Positions 26,322-39,761 of a stretch of DNA of 64,000 nucleotides are shown in pieces (the first letter of the stretch is position 1; every line of letters starts with the position of its first letter). The notes under the pieces were generated by a model that worked only from the letters and a program-made list of their open reading frames with translations, did not search any database and was not told where the DNA came from. The translations under genes and the position numbers were made by a program. Source of the DNA: Beaufortia kweichowensis (taxonomy: Eukaryota > Chordata > Actinopteri > Cypriniformes > Gastromyzontidae); the NCBI GenBank assembly GCA_019155185.1, contig CM032806.1, forward strand, positions 2,526,001 to 2,590,000, in the 5' to 3' direction.

Positions 26322-28539
26322 TTGTGTAGCCTATGTGACCTTTGTGGTTAGACATCGTAAGCTTAACTGCAGTTAATTATTCTCTCTAATATTTACACGA
26401 ACTACAGGTTTTGCAATTTAGGAAAAACAGGATCTAAGCTTGTTATTTATGTTCAAGATGGCAACTTCTGAGAAGCAGCCGCTGTTGTACCTCAGTTGAT
26501 CAACGGGAGGCGATGTTGAGCGAATGAACTCTGTGCCTCGTTGGCACGTCAACATAGTGCAGGTCGTGTGAATCTGGCTTCATTTCAAAGAGCTCTGAAT
26601 TTCTTATTCAGTGTGTAGCTAAAGAGGATTGTTTTTTGTTCTGCGTTAAAGAGAGCGCTGGTGAGAAGGAAGTGAGGTCTTTAATCCTCACATTGTTTCA
26701 CGTTAGTAGTGTTTGTAACATTTCCACATTCCCGTAAAAGGCTCTTGTTTCCACATTTTGCAATCACATGATTTTGCAGGTTATGTCAGAGGTGTTTAGT
26801 GTCGGTCTGACCGAGGTCTTAGTCCCTTTTGCCTTTGCTCTTGATAGGGTTTATTAAGGGGGTCAAACCTTTTCTTGTTATGAGATGTTAAAGCTGCAAA
26901 GATGTCAGTTTCTTTACAAGTTGGACAATTTAAAAATTGTATTTATTCAGTTTGGATTTGCGCTATTTAGGTATCACTGCTTTCTTAAATACTTCATTGT
27001 GGCGTGACCCCTAAAATGTGGATTTTTTTACACAAGAAACTGCAGGTTTTTTATGTAGCTTAACTAGTTTTTATCCAGCATAATTGAATAGAAACGAATC
27101 TATTTTTTTAATATTGATCAATTTAGGTTTGTAATAGGAGAAGGTAATTGTGAAGTGTTGTAGTTGTATACATAAAAATGATTTTCCCATACGTTTCAAG
27201 TCATTAAATCCATCTTCCTCATTTTTCGTTAGTCAAGCAATAATTCTTTAAGACACCTTTTTTCTTAATGGAAAGACGTCTTAAACACGCACATGTGTTG
27301 AAAAAGACAAAAAGCTACAGGAGGTGCTCCATAACCTATCGGTTCCATGAACGGCCTCTGTGAACCTTTCCTTTGACCCCAATTTCATCCTATGGCCACG
27401 GTCTCTTTTGACGTTGTAATTGGTTCTGATGGGACTCTCTTTTACAGTGTGTGTGAGCGCGCTGTCTTCTGGTGTACCGTGTCTGTGAGGTCCATGGGAA
27501 GAATCTTTTGTCTCCGCTCTCCACCTCTCTAATCTAAACCCATTGGCTGAAGTCTATGTGGTGGAATGCTGCTGGAAGCCCCAGTAACCCCCCATGAGTT
27601 CACCCTCCCACCTCCCATTAGGAATTCCAGCAGGGCATTGTGGGTGGGATGGAGGGTTGAATCGGGTCAGAACCAAGGAAACCAAGTAGGAAGTTTCCAC
27701 AATAGTTTAACCGCTTGTCATTTTTATCAACTGTTTCATTATATAAAGGGCTCTTTCTGAATAATGTGCATTAGTTTTATCAAACACGGTATGTCTTTTT
27801 AAAGAAACATGATCAAGGCAAAGTTAACCTTACGTTCAGTTTTTTAGCATTTATGCACTTTATACATGACACTAAACCAAGTTTATAATTCAAATATTAA
27901 ATATTAAAAAATATTAAATATAGTTTGTCTCTCAACGCAACAACTTCACGCAAACCACACATTTCAGGACAGTTTTTTGCCGCCATTTTCTTTCCAGGGC
28001 ATTGAGTTCAACCAATACAGAGCATTGCTGCGATTGAACGGGTGTGACACGTTTGTGTCTGTGAATGAGCGGAGCGGCCCGCGTGTTTCGGTCTCACACT
28101 GTGTCAGTGGGTTAGTGTCTGTGTGTGGCGCAGTGACAGTCGGGACCCTCGCTCCTCAGGAGGCTTTTGTGTGGGTCTACAAAGAGGCCAAGTTCACAGA
28201 GACACAAAAGTGGGCTAGAGAAGCGAAGGCGGTGGGGTGACGGGGGGCAGCTATCAAAGGATATCAGTACATTTGTAAAGTTGCTGCTTGCTAATGCGTT
28301 GTGATTTGAATAGTGAAGGGGTTGAATAAAATTTAGACAAAATAAAAAAAATGTATATTTGATAATGGATGTCAGGCCTTGTTGAGCTTCAGATTCTTTT
28401 GAAATAATTAAATGCAAAGTTTCTCATGTGAACGCATGGATGATGCATTACGTTTGATACATTATATTTAATTTATTATAGTGCTTTAATAATGCTTTTT
28501 AATTGTTAAAACAAATGATGCACTGTCACAGCAGAATTT
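26322..28539. other. Non-coding, mostly unique
   Basis: No exon can be supported. The open frame at 27977-28240 has no recognisable domain and no acceptor in a plausible phase. Confidence 0.45.
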
Positions 28540-28825
28540 GACCTTTTTTTAATTTTTATTTATTTAATTTTTTTATTTATTTTTATATTTATTATTTAAT
28601 TTAGGTCTTTAAAAATTACAGTAACTAACTTTTTTTATTATTTTTTTTGTTTATGTTTATTGTTATGACAGTTTGTCAAATATTTTATCTTGAGTCTTAT
28701 ACCTTTCCAGTAATTTATAGTTTGTCATGATTAGATCAAAATTTAACTATGAAATATCAAAATAAATAAGGAAATAACATGGGTGTTCCTCCTGAGGAAT
28801 GGTGACAGTTAACAGGTTAAACAAT
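28540..28825. repeat. AT-rich low-complexity run plus dispersed repeat
   Basis: 28545-28605 is almost pure t/a with ttattta periodicity. From about 28610 the sequence follows the same landmarks as 19425-19660 and ends near 'ggtgacagttaacaggttaa'. Confidence 0.5.
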
Positions 28826-29592
28826 GTGTCACTTGGTATATAGTAACACATATAGTTGCATATAGTTGGTATGTAGTTGCATTTAAAACCGCATCACCTT
28901 CACCAAATTTTATGTTATTAACTGTATTAAAAGAAAAAAGTGTCCTGTTTTCTGCCTTTTATAGACAGACACATTCGTCTCTTTCATTGTGTTTGGGAGT
29001 GGATAAAAGAAAGAGGCTCTAAATGAAATAAACATCATTTGATTGCTTCATCTCTGCTTTCCAAGAAACAGACATCTAGGCTGAGAATAGAGCGTATTTG
29101 CATTGTCTCTTCCGGCTGTGAAGTACTAAGTGTCTTTTATTGAATCTGTTCTCATTAGTGAGCTGAAGCTGCAGATATGATGCCTCTATAGACAACACTC
29201 AGCTATGGCACTTTATATTCAGAGAAATATATAAACCCCACACCGAGTCTTCGGTTCCTAATGGCTTTGTCTCCCTGCTTGTGTCTTATTGTTGCTATAA
29301 ACTGTATTGTCTGTGTCTGGTTAATTACAGATGTTGTGCATTAGTCCTAATGATGGAGTTGTTTCTGGTGTTGAAGGAGGACGTTCCATATGAATGTGAA
29401 TTATTTTGTTTGTATTATGGTTTAATGGTTTAATGGTTGGTGGCCACAATTTGTTTGAAAATCTAATAGTTTGTTTTGCAGGAAAACTGTGGTAACTTAG
29501 TATTAAGCGATTAAAGTAGAAATAAAGTAACCAGTGCATATTTGGTTATGGTTTTGCAGTTGCAACTTAGGATGGAAAATTATAGTTACCAT
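28826..29592. other. Non-coding; complex block at 29040-29340
   Basis: The complex, repeat-free stretch at 29040-29340 contrasts with the AT-rich flanks. It has no coding sign and is a candidate regulatory element only. Confidence 0.35.
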
Positions 29593-29850
29593 TAGGGGTG
29601 TAATAATATTTCATGGCACAATATAACGTAATACAAAAAAATTACGCTATTTTTTTTTTTTTTAATGATATGACATCTGTTAAATCTTATTTGTTGAGAT
29701 GCTAACATGTGACCTCTCAACATGTATGCTTTAATGTTTTATTTTTTGCAGTTTTACTATTTTGAAACGTTCTCTTTTATGGTGTAGCTTTCTTAATTTC
29801 TTGCTTCAATTCAATTTAATATTAAAGTAAAAAAATGGTTATTAAAAATG
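29593..29850. mobile_element. Miniature element, left part, 'taggggtgtaa' family
   Basis: Begins ttaggggtgtaataat. Internal 'tagctttcttaatttcttgc' resembles 'tagctttcttaattcctttc' in the fuller copy at 34356-34706. The right terminus is missing. Confidence 0.5.
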
Positions 29851-32800
29851 GTTAACGTTTTGAAAATAAATTTTCAGTTTCGTTTTCTACGTTTTGTCAA
29901 CCTAGTATCCTTATACCTGTTAACATGGTAACATAATATAGTTAACATGGTAAATATGTGAGGATTTAAACATTCTTTAACATATTTAGGAATTATTTGT
30001 GTCATTTGTCAACCATATTGTTTTTTTTTAACATGAGCCAAACTTGGCATCCAAAACCTTTTGTCTGTGCCTTCAAACAGTAGGAACAGTCAGCCAGTAT
30101 TGTCTGTCTGCATGCAGTGACGGGGAGCAGTGCATCATGGGAGGTGGGATGGTGCCGAGGTTTGTTCTCACAGGCTTTATTCTTTCAGAATTCCCGCCAA
30201 GAGTCGCATCCCCCTCCGGCATGCAGACTCCTCAATGTGGTTTCACAGCCAATGTCCTTCAATACAGACTTGTGAGGGATGGACAACTGGGTATGTATGT
30301 ACTTATTGGGAAAATAAAATGATGTGAAGAATGTATACAGAGTAAAACTTTGTAAAAAGTAAACATTCACAATAACAACTATTATCCAAATTGTGTATTG
30401 TAAATGAAAATGTCTTTAATGCATATACTGCCCTGGTAATACCATGGTATTTTTTGCATTTCACGTATATAAATATGGTAATCTATCACAACCGTTGTAT
30501 ATAGATCATAAGTAGTAACTGTACCACACTACTGCTTATCTCCATTCCCAAACATCGTCCTCTTGATCTGATCCTTTTTGTAAAGTCAGACCTTTTGAAG
30601 AACTCTCTTTTAAAACTCAGTGTATTGTGCGGCTGCCACAACCCCCACAATGCCGAAAGATCAGAGACGGAGAGTGAAAAGAATGAGAAAGAATGAGACC
30701 GAGAGTGTCTGGGGTCATAGATCATTTAACTGCTCCCATTAACTTGTAACAGTGTGTATCTGAAGTGCTTAACTCTCAGTGGAGAGCCACTGGATTCTTT
30801 CACAATGGGTTAAATGGTCAGGTGGACAATGCCAGGGTCTCACGGAGGGCAGTAGATGGGCCAGAGATGAGAGAGAGAGGAGACTATCTCTTCCTTAGAG
30901 GCGGGTTTCCGTTTTCTGACTGATTTTACATTGGTTCTTCTTAAGAGACCCCTGTGGCTATACTCGCATGCATCACAGCGCAATATCTCCCCTCATTATT
31001 TTTCAATTCCACAATTTATCACTTTCTTTCAGGCTAATGAGCTCTATGTTGGTGCTCCAGTAATTTCAGACATTTACATTTTTTCAATGCCAGTAAATTG
31101 ACATTAATGAAAGCTATTTATTGCTTCACTTGCATGGCACATTTCTTAACATAAAACATATTAGTGTTTAATTGGACGTATTTAAAAAAAGACATTCGTT
31201 GGGTGTTAATGGAGCACTTTGACGGTAAATTGGTGCCATTGGTCACATGGGTGATATTTCAAAGGCTTAATTTTTGCATTTGTTCTTTTAATGGTTCCAC
31301 ATGAATAATTCTAGATTTTTATTTCCTTCTTCTATTAAAGTATTTCTTGAATAATTTATAGAACATTTGAATTTAAAAGAAGATTTTGTTGTTTAATAAT
31401 CAGTTATGTTTAATGTCTTTGATGATAAACCACGTGCCACTCGTCATATAGATATTAAAGCTTTTTCATAGCTTCAGAAGATATAGCATTAAAGTTGTAT
31501 TGAAGACTTTTATGTCATTTTTGTTTGGGGTTCGACAGTCTCCGTTGGGATTTAGTTTTATCATGCAAAAAATTCTTCTTTTGTGTCCCACAGAATAAAG
31601 TCAGGCAGGTTTGGAACGACATAATGTGAGTAAATGACAGAATTTTTGTGTAAACGTTGCTTTGCTTTGCACTGTATAAAAGTAAATTAGCAAGATTTAT
31701 ACTTTGTACTTTATACAACACAACTTTGGTCACATTGGTATTACATTTAATGTTTTGTTAAAATTTTTGTAACCAATCACTGTTTGCGTTTGTACCTATA
31801 TTTGTGTCTAACCGTCTGTTTTTGATTTTTTTTTTTACATCTGTATGTGTTTATAAAGAGAACACTAATCATATTTGCTTTTTGTCCTTTCTCGTGTGTG
31901 TGTGTGTTGTTAAGGGGATGGGATTCTGTTTCTGTTATCCACCCCCTCCCATTCAGCCAATAGATTGTCCATATCTGTGATGTTTTTGAGGTTTGGTTTC
32001 TTTTGTATAGACTCTGCACCTGAATAGGTCATTCATTAACAGGCGGCACATTTTAAAGGTTACCGGTTGGTTTGGGATTTCTACCAAATTACCAGCGGGT
32101 CACCCTCTTGTCAAGAAGCTTTCCATCAGGGACTTGTGAAACTAGATACCGTCTCGTATTTCGTATCGCTGCCGTGCAGAATGCCCCAGTTCATAACCGA
32201 GATCTAAAACACAAGTCCAGCACATGTTGTTTTTTCCTCACAATTAGAGCGGTGTTGTAGATTATCACATTTGGCTAATGAGAAATCCTCACATGGGAAT
32301 TTTGCTATCTAGAAGAACAGAGAGCTGATGCTAAACAAAACACGCAAGCGATCGTCTGTTGGAAATGTGTGTTTGACGGCTGCGGGCTATCAGACCTCAC
32401 ACATGTGCCGTTCTCGTCCTGTGAGATGCGGTCGGTCATGTGCTCAAAAGCAAAAAGGCCATCAGTTGTATTTCAAAGGAAAGGCCACTGGTTTAGAAAA
32501 GACCTGTGGGGCGTCACCCTCATCAATTACCATGTTCCTCATGCTTAACCTTTGCTAAATAAGCCATGTGACGTGTGTGCTTGTGCATGAAAGCGAAGGG
32601 GATTTTAGAAGGACTCTTGTTCGAAAACTGTAACAGATTTATTAAACCATGCCACACAAATTCATTTGTTGATAATTAGGCGTGGACACAGTTGCATAAC
32701 CTAGTGAGATGTTTACGTAGGGTGCATTTTAAGACGTCATAGCCAAGCTCCTGACGTAAAGACTGCTTTAAATTATGCTGCTTTTTACTTTCTGCTTTCT

Positions 32801-33839
32801 TTCTGAATTATAGCATAGCATAATGTTTCATTTGCAGGCATTGCGATCCCATAATGCATTATGCTATTGGCAATTTCAGCATTATGGATATGACATTTGC
32901 ACTCAACATTTGAAATATAAATTTTTGGAGAATGCATTTATAAACATGCCTTCTGTGAATTAAAATACACAAACCATAAGCAATGCAAAAGAAATGACTC
33001 TTTAAAGAAGATTAAATAGTTATTTTAATTTTCATGTGTTCGTTTATGAATATGGACTGTTATGAACGTGACTGTTCTAAAAAATAGTACTTTATCCGAC
33101 TATGAAAAATCATGCTTGAAACATAAAAATTGTTTAAAAAACTTTCAGAGAAATCTCACATGAGTATTTAAACCACCAAGCTATCAGTTTGGTGGGAACC
33201 TTTAGTAAAATCTTTTTTCACGGTAAGGTTGACATTTGCATTAAATTGTTCATTTGTATTTTTATGTTAATCAGCATGAAGTCATAAAATAATGGTAAGC
33301 AAATGAGTGTTTCTGTGACCAACCATAATGTGATAATAAGAATCTGTCTATAGTTTTTAGAACAGGGCTGTAGTCATTCATCTGTTGAGCTTGTTTGTTT
33401 TTTTATTACAGAGATCAACTTTCTCATTTTCTCACCTTCTTAAACTCATGCACTGTTGAAGCGACATCACTTTAACCTTTGACCCTCCCTGTGACCGTTT
33501 CTGTCACTTAACACCTGTTCATCTTCCCAGGTTCTTTTGCTTCTCTTCACCTTTTGGTGTCTTACATACTTCCACCTGCTTGGGCCTGTCGTTGCAACAC
33601 AACAATGCAGATTTGTTACCCCACACCTGGTCGGCTCCACCTGTTTGGACCGTTGACCCTCAAGGACCTCCCATATTAACTTGCTTGGCAACTACATTAT
33701 GACAGGTGATGTACCACAAAACACTTTTTTCCAAATACATAGCGTGTGATACAGAGGGGTCTCTTTCTACATGTGGTTCAGATGAGGATCTATCATCAGT
33801 CGTGTCATTAATCCTTGATGGGTTACAGATGATGGGAAG
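29851..33839. other. Non-coding, no supported exon
   Basis: Several open frames occur (for example 30044-30322 and 33467-33691) but none shows a domain or a consistent splice context. 31515-31650 contains a decayed TTAA-family fragment ('aggtttggaacgacataatg'). Confidence 0.4.
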
Positions 33840-34140
33840 GTGCTAGACCTGGATTCTGTTGTAAGGAGCAGAACATTTCAAGGGAGTCTGATCGCAGGTG
33901 TAGCAGCGGGATGGAAAGGGACTAGTTATTGCATTAATGCTCATTAGGGAGGCCAGAGAGCTTATTATCACTGACAGAGCAGCTCCTTGTCTCATAACGG
34001 CCGGTGAGAAAATAGGAACAGGAGGTAATAATATTATACTGAAGATGGTTTTTAATATGAGCGCCAGGAGAAATTCTCATTAAAGTGGTCAGTTTTTGCT
34101 CCAATTAACTGTGTAGCGTTAAAGAAAGGCACCGGGGTAT
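33840..34140. other. Repeat-free complex block, candidate regulatory DNA
   Basis: This stretch has balanced composition, homeodomain-type cores (gcattaatgctcattag, ccaattaac) and no coding frame. I judge it enhancer-like from style only; conservation cannot be tested here. Confidence 0.3.
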
Positions 34141-34355
34141 TAAAAGTACTTTACAGTACAGCACATTCATTTGGTTTGTCTGTATTTTTTAGTTTATGCA
34201 AAAATACTTTCATTTGGAGTTCATACAAATAATGACTTGAATACATTTCTCTATGATTAGCTTGCTTTTATTATTTAAAGCTAAAGTCTTTTTTTAGATT
34301 TTCTTTTCATCATTTCATACATGCGTCTTTTCTTCCACATCTTTCTATTTTCTTA

Positions 34356-34706
34356 GGGTAAGGGTGTAACATTATATTGATGCATCACATATTGTGATAC
34401 ACACAATTAAGATGTTGTAGAGTATTAGTGATTGTTTTATAATGTTTTAATGTAATTTGCGTTTATACTGCTTTATCTCTAGCTTTCTTAATTCCTTTCT
34501 TAACATTAATTTTGTGTCAAAATTCAGATTTATTTCTCAGTTTCTATTACATTTTTTTTATTTGCATACAGAACATCAAGTACAAAATAACTTTTATATC
34601 TTTTGTAAATAAACCAGTTATTAATTTTAATGTTATTTTTACGTTTTGTTTCAAATATTGTGATACAATCGTAATAGTGAACTCAGTATTGTTACACCCC
34701 TAACCC
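34356..34706. mobile_element. Miniature element, 'agggtgtaac' termini
   Basis: Imperfect inverted termini agggtaagggtgtaac and gttacacccctaaccc bound 350 bp of AT-rich sequence with 'attgtgatac' near both ends. No clear target duplication was found. Confidence 0.65.
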
Positions 34707-34839
34707 AAACCATTTCAGAACAAATACAGAAGAGAATCTGTGCTTTCATTATAAACAGCTGGCAGTATAAATGATGCTTCTATTATATGCTAATGTACTT
34801 TCAGTTTTATATTTTTGGTATGCAAGCCCTTCAACAGGC

Positions 34840-35060
34840 CATGATATTTGCATTGGGGTCTCCTGACGCAGCTGTAATTGTTTTGGCAGGTATGTGCCGT
34901 GATTACAGGAGCAGTGAATGCTAAGTGTCATGCTGGGAGATCAGGTGGGCCACGATTAATGAGAAACAGTACGATCACGTGATCTGTTGTGATGGCCAGT
35001 GCACCTTTATCTGTGAAGTCTCTTCATTAACCTTGTGCCATCACTAATAAACCTTTAGAT
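34840..35060. other. Repeat-free complex block, candidate regulatory DNA
   Basis: A stretch with E-box and homeodomain-type cores (cacgtg, cgattaatgag) and no coding frame, between two transposon-rich segments. The assignment is inference. Confidence 0.25.
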
Positions 35061-35310
35061 TTGGCTACATTACAGTTATTCACATGTTTACATTCCAGGG
35101 TTTTGATCGCATTTCATCTGAAATATTTGCGCTTATCTGTTCAAGGTGACACTGACATTCATGGTAATGTCACTCTGATAGTCAGTAGCAGAAGAAATAC
35201 AGAGATTAATGCTTTTTTCCCTTGTGTTTGGTTTAATGTTGACACATAGAAGTCTTTTTTTGATGACCCAGGTGAGGTCACGACCCCAAGGTTGAGAACC
35301 TCCAAAATAA

Positions 35311-35815
35311 AAAGTTAGTGCACCCAAAAACAACAATTCTTAAAACCGTTCTGTTATCATTTCTTTCCCCTTATGTCACTCTGACTTTATTTGATTGATT
35401 CAGATGGGACACGAACAAACAACGTCCAGAAAGTTCTTTTACTTAAGGGGTGTGTCAAAGTCCAAAAATGATAGAATGGCACCAGTCAGACTTTTGTACC
35501 AAGTTGTACAGTATTGACAGTATTGATAATTCTTTGGAATGAAGAAATATAATTTGCATTATATTTATTACACTTATTGTTTTAGCAATTACTTTTATCC
35601 AAAGCAACTTACAATGCATTACTTGAAATACCTTTAACATTTTGCTTGCAAAGCAAACAATAATCACGGTATAAAAAGTTATGTTATATGTAGAAATAGT
35701 GTTGAAAGTATGAGAGAAGAGAATGGCCACCAAAGAAAAGTTGTTAATTTAATAGTTGTGTTCATACAGGTTTGAAATGACATAAGGGTGAATGACCCAA
35801 AATTAAAAATTCTTT
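35311..35815. mobile_element. TTAA-family element, apparently interrupted
   Basis: The left end wording (agtgcacccaaaaa) is at 35318 and the right end wording (caggtttgaaatgacataag, ggtgaatgacccaaaa) at 35768-35802. The roughly 300 bases between are unlike the family and include a SINE-tail scrap (cttttatccaaagcaactta) at about 35590, suggesting a later insertion. Confidence 0.45.
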
Positions 35816-37599
35816 CAAGTTAACATGATAAAAATGAAAATTATATATAGATGAATCGTTATTACCAGGGAGACATTAAAGCACTCTTGGAGGTCTGCAG
35901 AGATTTTTGTAAAATGTTGGTGCCATTTATGGCCATTTGAGTAAATGTTAATTATCTAAAAGTCAAATTTTCATACTGGGGTCCAAACCCCCTGCTTTAA
36001 AGTGTTAACTTTCCTTTCTACCCTAGAAATATTTGCTTAACCGATCACAGGTCACACAAACATTTTAAGACTACACTGGTTTAGTTATTTTATACAACCT
36101 TGAGATGTTCATATGACATTAAAAGAATGCCCTTCTGCAATCAGCTGACCTTACAATAGAATCACAGGACATGGCGGCGTGGCACATGATCTTATCTAAG
36201 ACAGAAAGCTTCACGTGTCCCTCACACTAAATTCCCAATCCGCACATTCCAGTAGTGCATTCTTCAGTCACGGGCCTTCGGTCCCCGAGTTCGCCACCGC
36301 AACGCACGGCCCCCAGCGCTGAGAGACACGGGTCTAATGTTGGGCCTTGCGTAAAGCCTCATTCTCTTTGGCCTTATAAGGAGCCTTGCTGTTCTCCTGT
36401 TAGCTGTGTTATTCTTAGTCTGAAATAATGACATCGCCTAGAAGACCTCCATGAATAGAGCTGTGAGGAGATGTGGAGAACGTTTTCCAGGTTTACGCTC
36501 TGATATCGAGGAACTTCACGGATGTGGTGGTACTGGAAAGGTGGAGTATGTATTGTGTCTGGTGTACATGATAAGCAGTAGTCATGGGAAAAAACACATT
36601 TATTTCCCTTAATCTTTTGTGATGTAATAGTTACTGTATGTTTTAGAAAGTACATTTAGTCCAAAACTAGTCCAAACAGATGACTTTCATAAAGCAAAAC
36701 TTCTACGTAGACGCCTGCGTATGTATGTAGCAACTAGACCTGTTTTATTAAAGGCGTTTGTGATGTCATAATGCATCAGTGCACATGCATGTTATTTTAG
36801 AAATTTGGCCTGCACATCTTGATATAATAAAATAAAATATCATTTTGGATGTTTTATCTTATGCTAATGTAGTAGTCAAATTAGAGTATAGTTTCCTGTC
36901 ACAGGATCCTAGTGTTAGAAATGAGTAGCTGTATTTTTATCCACTTCTCTTATTTTTCCAGCACAGGTTAAAAATTAAGACAAACGTAGAAGATCTGTAG
37001 AGAAATAATTAAGAGCTCCTTTTAGGACCTTTCTATTTATTTTAGCATTTTGTTTATACTTCATGACAATAACAAGTAGTCCTTCCCATCTGGCAGATAC
37101 AGTATATCACATGTAGAGGGCACTGCTCTTTATTTATCTTTAGAAAGTCAGAAATCTAAGCCAATCAGAATGGTTCTGTCAATCATTTTGCACTGACATG
37201 TCTGTAGAAAGGTGTGGTTTTAAAGAGTAGTGTGTGGTTAAATATTCAATCTTTGTTTAAGGAGACTAGCACGTTTTCCAGGAAAATGTCAGTAGATTTA
37301 CACTGTGTGATTTATTCACCCGTTTTGCTTTACGTATGTGTCAGATGAATTTAAGGCTAGCTGTCTCAGCGAAATAAGCGACGGTGCGGTGGTTTAGCAC
37401 GCATCCCAAACACATGCCACCGTCCATTTGCGAGTAAAATAATCATGCCACATTTTCACCTCTGCTCATCAGTCACGTCTGTTTGGACTAAACCATTTTA
37501 GCGTCCAGCTGATGTTAGGCATAGAGATTGTGTTGACGCCGGTTGCTTTAGACCAGCATGGATCATGTATAATTGAACAATCCTTTTTCTGTACCTAAT
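35816..37599. other. Non-coding; unique blocks
   Basis: 36110-36560 is complex and CpG-containing, without a convincing frame. The rest is AT-rich and unremarkable. Confidence 0.4.
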
Positions 37600-38420
37600 T
37601 GCTCTGTCTTGCATGCGTGGGTGCATGCGCTTCCCTCCACCCCTCCCCCTCCAAATGTCACAGCCAGCTGTACTGCTGATATCGCAGGAAAAAAACGCCG
37701 GGATTGACAACCCGACGTCCGCCCGCCTCGCCATGGAAACACCTCCTGTCGCATTTGAATAATGGAGGTTCGATATGTCCAAATTAACGGCCCTAAATGT
37801 CACTCGACGTTTGCGTCTGCAGGAATTCGACATCGTTGTCTGCGCGTATTCACCGTGCTGGTCTGCGTGCATGCGGTTACTGGACCCGGTGTGCGTTTCC
37901 AACCCTCCCCCAACACGCATCTTCCCCGGCAGCTGTCATTACAGCAAGGTGTAAGGTCTCCGTCTAAGGCGAACCACGCTGAGTAAGGGCTGTAACACTA
38001 GCTAACCTTCACGGCTAACAGCTGTTCATGCTCAGGTTGCGGTACACACATAAGCAAAAGCATTGCTACACATAACACATGGGTGAGGTCTTCATAATCA
38101 CATGGTTATTTTTTAACATCTCACTGGGGGATGCGGGTGAATGTCACGGAAAATGTCTTGCATTTATGATACGTTGCGAATGTAGCTTCGAGCTATTCTG
38201 ATGATACGGGATTGTAAGTGTGGATGTTTCCTTACAGCAGATGTGTCAGCAGGAGGGCTGGTTTTTATCGTCTCTGGCACAGCGTGTAAGGAGGGGAGAC
38301 CCGCCGCATGTCTCCTGATCATGCGGGGAAACCCATCCTCCCCCTCTCTCTGCCTCTGCAGCACGCCCCACCCACTCTGCGTCCAATGGCTGTCTGAGTT
38401 TGAAGTGTAGACCTTGGATG
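37600..38420. promoter_or_regulatory. CpG-richer stretch, possible unannotated promoter or exon region
   Basis: 37615-37990 and 38200-38420 have many CpG pairs and C-rich runs, unlike the surrounding DNA. Exon-like borders exist (cagcaag-gtgtaagg near 37947; tccttacag near 38236; ctctgcag near 38360). The 140-codon minus-strand frame at 37498-37920 shows no domain. Could be the start of a transcript whose other exons are far away. Confidence 0.3.
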
Positions 38421-38491
38421 GCTGCAGCAAGTAGGTGTGTGTGTGTTTGGTAAGGATGGGGGTGTAGGGTTGGGTATATTAGTGTGTAAAT

Positions 38492-38525
38492 ATACATGAT
38501 GATGGGTGCTTGGAAAATTTGGGAT

Positions 38526-38565
<40 letters not shown>

Positions 38566-38697
38566 ACAATTGTTTATATATACAATGATACATGATGATG
38601 GGTGCTTGGAAAATTTGGGATATTGGGAGAGAGAGAGAGAGAGAGACAGAGAGAGACAGAGAGAGAGAGTGAGTTACAATTGTTTATATATACAATA
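38492..38697. repeat. Tandem duplication of about 96-110 bp around a GA microsatellite
   Basis: Two copies (38492-38587 and 38588-38697) begin atacatgatgatgggtgctt, carry a (GA)n run that differs in length and interruptions, and end gttacaattgtttatata. The second run contains gacaga interruptions. Confidence 0.85.
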
Positions 38698-38855
38698 AAT
38701 ATATATATAGTATCACTGACTCTCTCAGTCTCTCTCTCTCTTTAAATGCCCTGAAATAACTAGTACTAGTTACTACAGTAGTTAGTCTCTTAAATTCCAT
38801 ATGACACGATGCCAGTAAGCCAATGTTCCCACGTTCATTATTATAGTAAATAGTC

Positions 38856-39123
38856 TTAAAGAAAGAGTTCACCCAAAAAGAAATTTCTTTCATAATTTAA
38901 TCAGTCATTTCAAACCTGTATATGACTTTTTTTACTGTGATAAAGAATTTTGATAACCAAACATAATTGACTTGTATTGTATGAACACAAAAACACTGAA
39001 GCATTTCTCAAAATATCATCTTTTATGTTTCGCAGACAAAAAAGAGTCACATACAGGTTTTGAATGACATGAGAGTAAATAAATGATGACAGGATTTTTA
39101 TTTTTGGGAGAATCATCCCTTTT
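38856..39123. mobile_element. TTAA-flanked miniature element, diverged copy
   Basis: Starts ttaaagaaagagttcaccca and ends tttgggagaatcatccct. The inside includes 'tcatttcaaacctgtatatg' and 'tacaggttttgaatgacat'. Confidence 0.7.
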
Positions 39124-39545
39124 CCATTAGACATGTATAGTTGGGGATGTCGTTTAGTAATGTCAGAAGAAATTAGAAGTTGTTTTAGAGGCTAAGAAAT
39201 GTATCACATTTTGAAGAAAGATATTATAAATTTGATTTTCTAAAATAATAGACACAACTGTACACGGTAAATAAAGAGTGAAGGTTGTCTCATGTTTCTG
39301 AATTTAGTTACGAGGATTACATCAGTGCTGAGTAAAAATGGAGGAGTGAACCTTCATACATCCAGCTTCAGGTCAAAGGTCATGGGGTAATGAGTGACCC
39401 AGAGGGGTCAGTGTCAGAAAATGTCAGTGTATGTGTGACTGCTGACAGAAATATGGGGTCACAGGATTTGTCATCTATCACATGACATCATTTTACTGAG
39501 GGCAGCGGTTAGATGAATGCACTTGATTGTCATTAGACTCCATCG

Positions 39546-39761
39546 TCTAAAAATAAAGGTGCTGCAAAAGGTTCTTCACAGTGATGCCATAGAAGAACTG
39601 TTTTTGGTTCCCCTTTCAGTCAAAGGTTCTTAAAGAAAACATTTACTTATTGTGTTTTTATATTCTAAGGAACCTTTTCCACAGCAAATAAGCTTTTGTA
39701 ATAGGTTTTTTATGAAACCATTCAGCAAAAAATGGCTTCATGAAGCACCTTTTTTAAGAGT
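39546..39761. mobile_element. Miniature element, 'gaaccgttttt' family, complete copy
   Basis: Termini tctaaaaataaaggtgc and gcaccttttttaagag are inverted repeats. The interior has repeated aaaggttctt and ggaacctttt. It is the fuller relative of 6242-6475. Confidence 0.7.

Noticed and set aside
27977..28240. 87-codon frame with balanced composition
   Set aside because: An acceptor-like tttccag precedes it, but no donor or partner exon and no recognisable family. Left as non-coding.
37498..37920. 140-codon open frame on the - strand
   Set aside because: It lies in CpG-rich DNA where stops are rare, shows no domain, and has no splice partner. Not called as a gene.
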